From the NCBI RefSeq assembly GCF_017873765.1, contig NZ_JAGGKP010000011.1, forward strand, positions 1 through 64,000: DNA of 64,000 nucleotides, read 5' to 3'. The position numbers and the translations under genes are program-made. This document shows positions 1 through 6,719 of this stretch, one piece after another. The notes beneath the pieces were generated by a model that did not search any database, was not told where the DNA came from, and worked only from the letters and a program-made list of their open reading frames with translations. Position 1 is the first letter of the stretch, and the number at the start of each line of letters is the position of its first letter. This stretch comes from Paenibacillus sediminis (lineage in GTDB: Bacteria > Bacillota > Bacilli > Paenibacillales > Paenibacillaceae).

Positions 1-6
1 ATACTT

Positions 7-45
7 GCGGTCGTGGCGGAATTGGCAGACGCGCACGGTTCAGGT
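7..45 (+). other. 5' half of a tRNA-Leu (CAG) gene, possible attachment-site core
   Basis: The bases read as acceptor 5' strand GCGGTCG, T8-G9, D-arm GCG with loop containing AATTGGCAGA, closing CGC, then anticodon stem CACGG and loop TTCAGGT with anticodon CAG. The 3' strand of the anticodon stem (CCGTG expected) is not there, and no T-arm or matching acceptor strand follows, so this is only the 5' half. Identity stops at the end of the anticodon loop, a usual crossover place for tyrosine recombinases in tRNA genes, and an integrase starts 190 bases downstream. It may be an attP/attL core. The stretch 46-236 shows nothing else recognisable. Confidence 0.6.
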
Positions 46-236
46 GAACGTGAGCCTGTCCGATAGCCTAAGCGTTGATATTCCGCGGTTTTACGGTCGC
101 CTAACGGTAGCCTATACGTACATTTTTACGGCAGACGTGTGGCGCGCAAAATCCGATCCTTCATACGAAATCCTTACCTCGCTACCGCGTTATTTTCGGT
201 AAATTCCGAATATTACGCGTAGGGAGGTTTTTAATT

Positions 237-1217
237 TTGGCGGTAACAAAACGCACTAGACGTCCGAATACGATTAAAGCATACGTTGAAGACGGCGAAA
301 GTAAATATCCGTTGGAGGCGTTAGACTTCGATACAGCAATCGCAACGTTTCTGCATAATTGCCGCGTCAAGAATCTAAGCGAATACTCCGTTAAATATTA
401 CGATAACTCGCTGAAAGAACTCGTTAAATTTCTAAATATCGTCGGCGTTGAGCGACCGATAGATGTAACGGAGGCTAATTTCAAGGAATGTATACTCGCG
501 AAGAAGGAGTCCGGCGTTAAGGACTCAACTGTGAATACGAATTTGAAAGGATGGCGGACATTCTTCCGATATCTATACGAAGCCGGATACCTGTCCGCGA
601 ATCCTGCGGAACACGTAACGCTGATTAAAGCGGAGCGGCGGATTATTCCGGCGTTTTCGAAAGAGCAGATTAAGAAGCTGTTGTCGACTCCGGACTTAAC
701 GACGTTTACCGGATACCGCGATTACGTACTGTTATTGACGCTATTGGAAACGGGAATTCGCATATCCGAAGTAGAACGATTAAAGATAACGGATATCATA
801 TGGAAAGAGCGCATCATTAAAATATTCGGCAAGGGGCGGAAAGAACGTTATGTTCCGTTCCAGGTAACGTTAGAGAAGGAGCTTAAAAAGTATATTTCGG
901 TTCGCGGACCGTTAGAACACGATTACCTGTTCGTTAATATCGATAATACGCCGATGAAGAAACGGACGATGCAGGAGAACATACAGAAAATCGGCATCGC
1001 TGCGAATATCAAAGGCGTGCGTGTGAGTCCGCATACTTTCCGTCATACGTTTGCGAAGTTTTATATTATGAACGGTGGCGACGCGTTCTCGCTACAGAAG
1101 ATCCTCGGCCACACGACGGTGGAAATGGTACAAACGTACGTATCGCTGTTCGGAACGGATATCGCGAAACAGCACCGTAAATTTTCGCCACTCGAACGGT
1201 TAAATGATATTGAATAA
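237..1217 (+). CDS. int: Tyrosine recombinase / integrase (XerC/D-like)
   Basis: This 326-residue protein has the size and layout of a phage integrase or Xer-type recombinase: an N-terminal SAM-like DNA-binding domain (about 30-120) and a C-terminal catalytic domain. The catalytic set is visible: Arg175 in TGIRISE, the beta-hairpin Lys in GKGRKERYVP, His266-x-x-Arg269 in HTFRHTF, His292 in ILGHTT, and the nucleophile Tyr301 in MVQTYV. The start is TTG with AGGGAGG nine bases upstream. Beside the tRNA-Leu half it most likely catalyses integration and excision; dimer resolution of a plasmid form is an alternative. It is followed by its own terminator. Confidence 0.93.
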   Translation: MAVTKRTRRPNTIKAYVEDGESKYPLEALDFDTAIATFLHNCRVKNLSEYSVKYYDNSLKELVKFLNIVGVERPIDVTEANFKECILAKKESGVKDSTVNTNLKGWRTFFRYLYEAGYLSANPAEHVTLIKAERRIIPAFSKEQIKKLLSTPDLTTFTGYRDYVLLLTLLETGIRISEVERLKITDIIWKERIIKIFGKGRKERYVPFQVTLEKELKKYISVRGPLEHDYLFVNIDNTPMKKRTMQENIQKIGIAANIKGVRVSPHTFRHTFAKFYIMNGGDAFSLQKILGHTTVEMVQTYVSLFGTDIAKQHRKFSPLERLNDIE

Positions 1218-1222
1218 ATAAT

Positions 1223-1257
1223 ACGCGCATCTCTCCGGAGGTGTGCGTTTTTTTTTT
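1223..1257 (+). terminator. Rho-independent terminator of the integrase gene
   Basis: A 9-bp stem (ACGCGCATC paired with GGTGTGCGT, two G-T wobbles) and an eight-base loop are followed by a run of ten or more T. It isolates the integrase from the next unit. Confidence 0.85.
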
Positions 1258-1263
1258 GAGCCG

Positions 1264-1309
1264 ATGTCCCAAAACGCGAAAGTTCTGTCCGTATATTTAG
1301 TGTACTCGA
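1264..1309 (+). promoter_or_regulatory. Copy 1 of the TGTCC-21-TGTCC promoter-like motif
   Basis: The bases run TGTCCCAA at 1265, then TGTCCGTATA at 1286, exactly 21 bases later. A 19-base left part (GATGTCCCAAAACGCGAA region) is identical to the copy at 23782. The motif sits just after the integrase terminator and about 80-120 bases before the endonuclease gene at 1388, the position expected of a promoter. The CGTATA block would be the -10 and GTCCCAA the -35 of a non-standard sigma factor; that reading is inference. Confidence 0.6.
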
Positions 1310-1387
1310 AAAAAGTTTATCGAAATTGGTGCGAAATCAATTCGGAGACTGTCGGTACTATTGAACGCGAAAATAGGAGGCGATAAG

Positions 1388-2578
1388 GTGGCGCGAGGGA
1401 AACGTGTCGAGATCGTTAAGAAAACGGTAGCTGGTCCGGATGGGACTCCGGTAGAGGTTGACGCGAAGGCGTGTACGAAATGCGGCGAGGTGAAGGCGCT
1501 GACGGAGTTTCACAAGGGGATCTCCGCGGGTGGTAGGAAGTCTCAATGCATGGGATGTGTACGTAGGCCCAAAGTAAATAGACTGACAAGAGCGTGGACG
1601 TCCGAGTCTTACAGGGAATATGTACGGATTCAGACCGAGGGAGAATACGTGTTTCTTGGAGAGTACAAAGGGGCTCGTAATAAGGCGCTACATATACACA
1701 TTGATTGCGGAAGGGAGTGGATGGCTCGTCCTGGTAGTTTCTTAAGTGGTACGAGATGTCCTTATTGTCACAACAATTCTAAAACAAGAACCGACTATAT
1801 AGAAAGAATTAGAAGTGTGGTCGGAGATGAGTATTCAGTTATGTCTCCTTACGTGCACGGCAATGTTCATATTGCTCACAGGCATAATAAGTGTGGACAC
1901 ATCTGGGATGTTACTCCCAACAGTATCCTTAACGGTTCAAGATGCCCTGCTTGTTACCACAAAAGTATAACGAGAACACATGAAGAGTATATACAAAAAG
2001 TGACATCGTTAGTTGGAAGTGAGTATTCAATAATTGGAACATACATCAATGGCCGAACAAAGGTGGAACACAGGCACAATGAGTGTGGCCATATTTGGAA
2101 AATAAGACCTGATAGCTTTATTACGGGGGCAAGATGTCCAAGGTGTTGTGAATCAAAGGGCGAACGAGAAGTGCGCAATTATTTAAATAAAAATTTCATC
2201 TCTTTCACTGAGCAGTTCCGTTTCGGTGATTGTAAAAACAAGTCCCCATTGCCTTTTGATTTCGCAGTTGAATGTAAATCATCATCAGAAGTTACAGTCC
2301 TAATTGAGTATGATGGAGAACAACACTTTCGCCCGGTAGACTTCGCAGGTCGCGGTGAAAAGTGGGCGGACCGCCAATTTCGCCAAACTCAACGCAACGA
2401 CCGCATTAAAACGGATTACTGCCGCGCTAACGGCATCCCGTTAATACGGATCGACTACACGCAGTTCGATGAGATTGAGGCGATATTAACTCGTGAATTA
2501 ACGAAGTACGGCGTTATATCAGGCGAAACAGGCAATCGCTTGACTGACGAAAATACTACGGAAAAGGTATCCGCATAA
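1388..2578 (+). CDS. Free-standing homing-type endonuclease with zinc-ribbon repeats and a Vsr-like (EDxHD) nuclease domain
   Basis: The 396-residue protein starts at GTG 1388 with AGGAGG six bases upstream; an in-frame TTG at 1361 has no ribosome binding site. It carries an N-terminal CTKCGEVKALTEF zinc motif, then three related repeats each ending in a C-x2-C ribbon (GTRCPYC, GSRCPAC, GARCPRC) and containing CG(H/R)-x-W. The C-terminus has GEREV, PFDFAVE, EYDGEQHF and a late RNDRIKTDYC segment, matching the acidic and histidine positions of EDxHD/Vsr-fold homing endonucleases such as the I-Bth0305I group. The middle of the gene is more AT-rich with different codon habits than its neighbours, fitting acquisition. 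It likely cuts a specific DNA site to spread itself. Confidence 0.75.
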   Translation: MARGKRVEIVKKTVAGPDGTPVEVDAKACTKCGEVKALTEFHKGISAGGRKSQCMGCVRRPKVNRLTRAWTSESYREYVRIQTEGEYVFLGEYKGARNKALHIHIDCGREWMARPGSFLSGTRCPYCHNNSKTRTDYIERIRSVVGDEYSVMSPYVHGNVHIAHRHNKCGHIWDVTPNSILNGSRCPACYHKSITRTHEEYIQKVTSLVGSEYSIIGTYINGRTKVEHRHNECGHIWKIRPDSFITGARCPRCCESKGEREVRNYLNKNFISFTEQFRFGDCKNKSPLPFDFAVECKSSSEVTVLIEYDGEQHFRPVDFAGRGEKWADRQFRQTQRNDRIKTDYCRANGIPLIRIDYTQFDEIEAILTRELTKYGVISGETGNRLTDENTTEKVSA

Positions 2579-2584
2579 CTTGCG

Positions 2585-2601
2585 TTTGCACTATTATACA
2601 C
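2585..2601 (+). repeat. Direct repeat TTTGCACTATTATACAC, copy 1
   Basis: This 17-mer recurs at 3047-3063 with one mismatch (TTTGCACTATTTTACAC), 462 bases away and just upstream of the next gene start. TTGCAC could act as a -35 hexamer in both. Function unknown; operator or promoter is the simplest reading. Confidence 0.6.
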
Positions 2602-2669
2602 TTACGAAAGTATAGCGTAAACAATCCGTTTCCAATTCCGTTAAATCAGCGTTCCTTAAATCTCACCGT

Positions 2670-2772
2670 AAAATCACCGTGAAATTAACGTTTAAATTGT
2701 CCGAGGGGCATAAACGTACCCCTCACGTACCAAACACGCTAATTTCACGTTGAAATCACGCTAATTTCACGG
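2670..2772 (+). repeat. Two-part conserved element, copy A
   Basis: AAAATCACCGTGAAAT begins at 2670 and CGCTAATTTCACGTT at 2737, a 67-base offset; the latter continues into GAAATCACGCTAA and ATTTCACGG. The same two blocks with the same 67-base offset occur at 39753 and 39820. Between the blocks lies a hairpin-capable stretch, GAGGGG(10)CCCCTC, with a weaker analogue in copy B. The repeated core is TTTCACG on both strands (CGTGAAAT). It looks like a multi-site protein-binding array (origin, operator or centromere). Confidence 0.65.
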
Positions 2773-3046
2773 AGGTGATTCGAAGGTCGGCGGGCGGCGG
2801 CGCATCGGGACGGTTTTATCTTTATCTTTTCTTTCTTAACGCGCCACCAATATCTGTGTTATATATCTCGATTCGGTACGGTTTTTGTACCGGAGCGATA
2901 CGAAGTTATGAACGTAGTGAATAACTGAGTAAAGATATTTAGATCTTTTAAAGACTTTAATATCTTTAAAAGATTTAATAAAATAACACATATTCGCCGA
3001 GTTGTCAACTATTATTTTTATCCGCGGTAAAATTGGAAATTAATCA

Positions 3047-3063
3047 TTTGCACTATTTTACAC
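3047..3063 (+). repeat. Direct repeat TTTGCACTATTTTACAC, copy 2
   Basis: Second copy of the 17-mer at 2585. It ends 21 bases before the ATG at 3085 and overlaps the place where a promoter for the early small-gene operon would lie. Confidence 0.55.
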
Positions 3064-3084
3064 ATTATCGAAGGAGGACGCGGT

Positions 3085-3480
3085 ATGAAGAAATCGGAAT
3101 TGGAAACGGAACGCCTGCGACTACTCTCGCTCGCCAACGATCTAGCACGCGAACATTGGGACGTTGACTATACGGGAACTCTCGTCCTACGCGATTACGA
3201 GTGGCGTCATCAATGGGCGGCATTTGCGTGGAGTAACGACGGTATTAAGGTTGAAATCCGCATGTCCGCGCCAACTAATGTGAAACTCGGTCCGGAACTG
3301 ACACGCGGTAATCTCCTGCACGAACTCGTACACTGGCGGCTGTGGTCGCAGGGTGTCCCGTGTGACGACCGTGACGAGACGTTCATAGCCGAGTGCCTAC
3401 GCGTCGGGGCACCGCTATCCCACGACAGGTATGCGCAGAAGGCGTACGAAGAATATATGCGAAAGGTGGGCGCGGCATGA
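3085..3480 (+). CDS. SprT-like zinc metalloprotease-type protein
   Basis: The 131-residue product has a clear HELVH zinc-binding motif at residues 79-83, followed about 16 residues later by an acidic DRDETF segment that may supply the third ligand. That arrangement and size fit the SprT-like family found in phages and bacteria. Substrate unknown; some SprT-family members process DNA-protein crosslinks. It starts at ATG with GAAGGAGG seven bases upstream and opens an operon in which the next two genes overlap by ATGA. Confidence 0.65.
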   Translation: MKKSELETERLRLLSLANDLAREHWDVDYTGTLVLRDYEWRHQWAAFAWSNDGIKVEIRMSAPTNVKLGPELTRGNLLHELVHWRLWSQGVPCDDRDETFIAECLRVGAPLSHDRYAQKAYEEYMRKVGAA

Positions 3481-3809
3481 AACTAACGAAGTTTCCCGTA
3501 ACGGCTCCGGACGGCGCTGAATACCGCGTAACGATTCGCGAAGTTGAGAGCGATATGTTCACCGATTATGTTACCGTCAAGTTACAGGAAAGACGTAAAC
3601 GATTCGGTTACCGTACGATTTTCCAACGCGACTATTATGATGGTCACGGCGTATACAGCGCGACCGATCCGGACCTTATCGGCATTGCCACGCGAGTTGT
3701 TATAGGATACACCGCGATGATGGAAGAAAATTTACGTAGGTCCGAAGCTCGCCGCGCATTTACCGAATGGGACGGCCGCATCACATTAAACGAGGAGGTT
3801 ACGCAATGA
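3477..3809 (+). CDS. Hypothetical protein
   Basis: A 110-residue protein of unrecognised family. The ATG at 3477 overlaps the stop of the protease-like gene (ATGA) and has AGGTGGGC upstream. The sequence is basic and aromatic in the middle (RRKRFGYRTIF) with no membrane segment or cysteines. Tight coupling on both sides puts it in the same early operon. Confidence 0.7.
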   Translation: MKLTKFPVTAPDGAEYRVTIREVESDMFTDYVTVKLQERRKRFGYRTIFQRDYYDGHGVYSATDPDLIGIATRVVIGYTAMMEENLRRSEARRAFTEWDGRITLNEEVTQ

Positions 3810-4156
3810 ACGTTAAACTCACGCAAGACTACGCACTCACATCGAATGAATTGAACTTTATCGTACGCGAACGCTACATCGTTGACCCTACGCGAGCGCC
3901 CGGCTATAAAGCGCCCGAGGACGGCAGCATTCCGGAAACACGCGAAAAATGGCGCGATGCCGGTTATTACCCGTTAACGTCCGCAGGCCTCACCGCGCTA
4001 ATCGATTCGGTGCGTATGCGAACGGTCGCGCGATCGGATGCGGCGAGCTTGGCGGAATTGCGCGACGTGGTACGGGCGGCAACTAACGAGATGGTCGCGG
4101 CGATTAACGGTGAGCTGACGCTTGAGTTTAAGGTGGCGCAACATTTGTATAATTAA
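3806..4156 (+). CDS. Hypothetical protein
   Basis: A 116-residue protein, family not recognised. The ATG at 3806 overlaps the previous stop (ATGA) and has GAGGAGG eight bases upstream. It is soluble, with a proline-rich segment near residue 30-40 and a probably helical C-terminal half. Translationally coupled to 3477. Confidence 0.7.
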   Translation: MNVKLTQDYALTSNELNFIVRERYIVDPTRAPGYKAPEDGSIPETREKWRDAGYYPLTSAGLTALIDSVRMRTVARSDAASLAELRDVVRAATNEMVAAINGELTLEFKVAQHLYN

Positions 4157-4175
4157 TAGTATAAGGGGTGAACGC

Positions 4176-4625
4176 ATGACCGATTATCACCGTCATTTTA
4201 CCGATGTTGACGCGCAGGAGTGTTGCACTACGCTCCGGACGGATGAGCGAAACGATAGATTGATAGATAGTTTAATAGTTGAAAGTTCGGATTATGTTAT
4301 GGAAAGGAGCGGTTCGATTATACAAACTGATACTTCACGCTATGAAATACTGCAAGATATCGATAAAGCGTTAGAACGTATGGAAAGAAAGGGATATAGG
4401 GATACCGTTCATTATGAGAGGTTGAAGGCTAAAAGAGATGCAATTGCGAGTGGAAAACCATATTTCAAATATGATGTAGCTCCATTTTTGATTGCTTATG
4501 TAGGCTCTTGCATTCCTGAGTGTAACTCCAAAGATGTAGAGCGCAAGAATTTGATTAAGCCCCGTGGCGACAGGACAAAAGCGGTTGTTTCTACTGTCAC
4601 AGAAATATCTAAGTATCACCATTAA
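4176..4625 (+). CDS. Hypothetical protein with mixed base composition
   Basis: A 149-residue protein starting at ATG 4176 behind TAAGGGGTG. The first 30 or so codons use the CG-rich codons typical of this phage, while the rest is AT-rich (ATTGAT, TTGATAGATAG and similar), suggesting a recent fusion or acquired tail. The central part (ILQDIDKALERMERKGY) looks helical or coiled. No family recognised. Confidence 0.6.
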   Translation: MTDYHRHFTDVDAQECCTTLRTDERNDRLIDSLIVESSDYVMERSGSIIQTDTSRYEILQDIDKALERMERKGYRDTVHYERLKAKRDAIASGKPYFKYDVAPFLIAYVGSCIPECNSKDVERKNLIKPRGDRTKAVVSTVTEISKYHH

Positions 4626-4647
4626 GAAATGGCGGAGGTAATTCAAT

Positions 4648-4815
4648 TTGAAAAATAATTATTACGCCTTCTGTAAAACGGAATGCCTGAAATATAAAAA
4701 CTGCAAAGGCAAAGACGATTGCTCGGGTTGGGAAGGTAAGTCAGTTCCGATTTGGGCTTGCATAGAAACTGTTAATAAATTAACCAAAAGGGCTGCATGT
4801 GAAACGGATATGTAA
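4648..4815 (+). CDS. Small cysteine-rich protein
   Basis: A 55-residue reading frame starts at TTG 4648 with GCGGAGG ten bases upstream. It contains CKTEC, NC and DDC spaced like a small metal-binding knuckle, with two further cysteines downstream (ACIE, AAC). AT-rich like the end of the preceding gene. No function can be assigned. Confidence 0.55.
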   Translation: MKNNYYAFCKTECLKYKNCKGKDDCSGWEGKSVPIWACIETVNKLTKRAACETDM

Positions 4816-4900
4816 TTATGGGACTTGGTGAATGGTAATGGAAAAGTTTATAGGGAGAGGGATTAAGGCTTAACCTACCCATACCAGGAGGGATACAAAG

Positions 4901-5290
4901 ATGACACGCGCTAAAATCACGGCCGAACAACGCGCCGACTGGCGTAACCTCGCGCTCGAACATTGGAACACCCGCACGATCCACGCGATGGTCGCCGATC
5001 TCAACGCGGAGAAATACGGCGTTGACAAGTACGTTCCTATGCGCGGGTGGACGTTTGAGCAGGCGTTAATCAAGCGGGCTCTCACCGAATATGGAGCGGA
5101 AAATTTACGCGAGACAATCGAGCGCGCATTCGCAGAGCACCGTGTTAGTCGCGAGTATCCGCAACTGACGGCCGGCTTTCTCATCGCGTATATGTTACCG
5201 CGGATTATGCCGCAAGTCTTGGCGGACAGGCAGCGCCGAGACCGGATGGCGGGCGGACCGAGTGATGACGAGATTATCGGTTATCTTTAA
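4901..5290 (+). CDS. Hypothetical early protein
   Basis: A 129-residue, mostly helical soluble protein starting at ATG with CCAGGAGGG upstream. No domain recognised. Its 3' end overlaps the convergent XRE regulator gene by 17 bases, so the two transcripts collide, which may tie its expression to the regulator. Confidence 0.65.
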   Translation: MTRAKITAEQRADWRNLALEHWNTRTIHAMVADLNAEKYGVDKYVPMRGWTFEQALIKRALTEYGAENLRETIERAFAEHRVSREYPQLTAGFLIAYMLPRIMPQVLADRQRRDRMAGGPSDDEIIGYL

Positions 5291-5486
5291 CGAACTCGAC
5301 TACGTCTTCAATGCGGCAGTCTAACGCTTCGCAAATGCGCGCGATAACTTCTAACGCGACCCATTCGTTTTTGTTCATTTTCGTAAACGTGTTCGGTGCG
5401 ATACCGGTTGCTTCGCGGAGGGAGGCAAACGTCATATCGCGCTGGACTAACGTTATCTTTAATGGTTTATAGCTTGGAATTAGCAT
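5274..5486 (-). CDS. XRE-family helix-turn-helix regulator (Cro/CI-like)
   Basis: A 70-residue protein that is essentially one helix-turn-helix domain: an N-terminal beta/helix start, then TFASLREATGIAPNTFTKMNK as helices 2-3 and EVIARICEALDCRIEDVVEF as the C-terminal helices, the YozG/HTH_26 layout. It has AAGGAGTG upstream of its ATG, its own promoter (5515-5544), and faces a rightward promoter with tandem operator-like repeats. It is the best candidate for the phage switch regulator, although it lacks the C-terminal oligomerisation domain of a classical CI. Confidence 0.85.
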   Translation of the reverse strand: MLIPSYKPLKITLVQRDMTFASLREATGIAPNTFTKMNKNEWVALEVIARICEALDCRIEDVVEFVKDNR

Positions 5487-5514
5487 AGTTTATTCACTCC
5501 TTATGTCTTTCTAA

Positions 5515-5544
5515 ATTATAGCATTCCCAACAATACGCAAACAA
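5515..5544 (-). promoter_or_regulatory. Leftward promoter of the XRE regulator
   Basis: On the minus strand the -35 is TTGTTT and the -10 TATAAT with an 18-base spacer and a TG one base before the -10. The ATG lies about 30 bases downstream of the -10. Confidence 0.65.
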
Positions 5545-5554
5545 TTCATAACTT

Positions 5555-5595
5555 CTTGAGATTATATGTTGACATCTCGCGATTATGAGTATAAT
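5555..5595 (+). promoter_or_regulatory. Rightward promoter with two operator-like direct repeats
   Basis: TTGACA at 5569 and TATAAT at 5590 form a strong promoter with a short 15-base spacer. Two 14-base repeats, CTTGAGATTATATG at 5555 and CTCGCGATTATGAG at 5576, lie exactly 21 bases apart and cover the -35 and the spacer, so a bound regulator would block polymerase. The natural ligand is the XRE protein encoded just to the left. It would drive the replication operon starting at 5823. Confidence 0.65.
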
Positions 5596-5822
5596 ATTGG
5601 AAATAAGAACAAGCGTCTACAAACGATTGACCATATATACCCTCTCTAATCTACGCCATATAATTCGGACAACCTCTTCGTCCGACCACACACCAAAACC
5701 TCCGCAAAATGTCACGGAAATGAGCGTACCACTTACGTCGATCCGATGATAAGCCTCGCCGACCCATTCGGCAGGCGCGTGAGGCTGTTTGTGTTTTATA
5801 TTTAAAAAGGAGCTGACCGCAC

Positions 5823-5969
5823 ATGATGGTCGTTGATTTCACCGAATGTCCTCCACGTATGTTCTTGTTTCTCGCAGATATGGCGCAGGACAATCCGAAA
5901 TTACAACTTATTTGGAAACGCAATTACGAGCGCATAATTAACGGAGGTGATCGACATAAGTCACGCTAA
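5823..5969 (+). CDS. Small hypothetical protein, first gene of the replication operon
   Basis: A 48-residue frame begins at ATG 5823 behind AAAGGAGC. It overlaps the helicase-loader start. Composition is consistent with coding (FTECPPRMFLFLADMAQDNPK) but no family is recognised. The 340-base stretch between the regulator and this gene holds only the divergent promoters and a GCCTC/GAGGC hairpin at about 5752-5786, possibly a leader structure. Confidence 0.5.
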   Translation: MMVVDFTECPPRMFLFLADMAQDNPKLQLIWKRNYERIINGGDRHKSR

Positions 5970-6717
5970 TAACTGCATACTACGCGAACCGTGCAAACTC
6001 GCAAACTCCGAAACATGTAACCGGAGGTGTCCGTCATATATCACGTTACACGGTTACGACGGTAGAGGTGGTCGAATTGGGGCCGCAGGAGTTCCATCCG
6101 AATATCGGATGCTCACCGTTAAAAATTCGCCAGCTAGAGCGGAACAGGAACGCGCGTATAAAATAATCGATGCTTACGTCAGCACATTCGGACGGCAATT
6201 TGAAGACAACGCAGACGAGCCGGTTAAATCGCTATATCTTTACTCGGAAGCGCCAGGAACCGGTAAGACAACGACAGCCGCCGCGGTTCTTAACGAATAT
6301 CTCATCGCACATTATATCGGATCGCTTAAGCGTAACCGGCAAGCGTTAGAACGTCCCGTATACTTTCTCGATGTGAACGCGTGGCAGACGGATTTTAACG
6401 CGTTTAACAGACCGCGTGTTCCCGAAGAAGTCGCAGCACCCGCGGGTGAACGTTATTACCGCGCACAACGAATCGCGATGAGCGTGCCGTTTTTGGTCGC
6501 CGACGATATTGGCGTTAGGGACGCGACAGATGCGTTCAGAGCGGATTTACACGCGATTATTAACGGACGAGTGACGGCGGGACTTCCGACCGTATTTACG
6601 TCAAACGTCCCACTTACCGAACTCGACCGCGTGTTCGACCCGAGACTATATGACCGTATTCGCGACTTATGCGTAACAATATTGTTCGAAGGCACGTCAA
6701 AAAGGGGGATGCGATAA
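5956..6717 (+). CDS. DnaC/DnaI-like helicase loader ATPase
   Basis: A protein of about 254 residues with Walker A (APGTGKTT, near residues 99-106), Walker B (FLVADDIG) and a sensor-1-like TSN, as in DnaC/DnaI/IstB-type AAA+ loaders. The N-terminus has four cysteines (CILREPCKLANSETC, RRCP), like a zinc-binding loader domain. The ribosome binding site GGAGGTGATC is perfect, and eight bases after GGAGG comes ATA 5956; the only canonical codon upstream, GTG 5947, overlaps that site, so ATA initiation is the best reading. It precedes the DnaB-type helicase, as expected. Confidence 0.85.
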   Translation: MSHANNCILREPCKLANSETCNRRCPSYITLHGYDGRGGRIGAAGVPSEYRMLTVKNSPARAEQERAYKIIDAYVSTFGRQFEDNADEPVKSLYLYSEAPGTGKTTTAAAVLNEYLIAHYIGSLKRNRQALERPVYFLDVNAWQTDFNAFNRPRVPEEVAAPAGERYYRAQRIAMSVPFLVADDIGVRDATDAFRADLHAIINGRVTAGLPTVFTSNVPLTELDRVFDPRLYDRIRDLCVTILFEGTSKRGMR

Positions 6718-6719
6718 AA

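Larger units (their letters stand above)
2579..3084. other. Non-coding control region, candidate replication origin
   Basis: No gene is visible in these 506 bases. The region holds, in order: a 17-base direct repeat copy (2585-2601), the two-part TCACCGTGAAAT / CGCTAATTTCACG element (2670-2772), a GC-rich stretch, then an AT-rich segment at about 2935-2990 with interlocking inverted repeats of the form ATCTTTTAAAGA / TCTTTAAAAGAT, and a second 17-base repeat copy (3047-3063). Repeats followed by an AT-rich unwinding-like stretch are the usual composition of a theta origin. No initiator gene is directly adjacent, so this remains inference. Confidence 0.4.

Noticed and set aside
7..100. A complete tRNA-Leu gene
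   Set aside because: Only the 5' half fits; the anticodon stem does not close properly and no T-arm, matching acceptor strand or CCA follows.
1361..1387. TTG start for the zinc-ribbon endonuclease
   Set aside because: There is no ribosome binding site for 1361, whereas AGGAGG lies six bases before GTG 1388 in the same frame.
5947..5949. GTG as start of the helicase loader
   Set aside because: It overlaps the perfect GGAGGTGATC ribosome binding site, so initiation there is not possible with that site; ATA 5956 has the right spacing.
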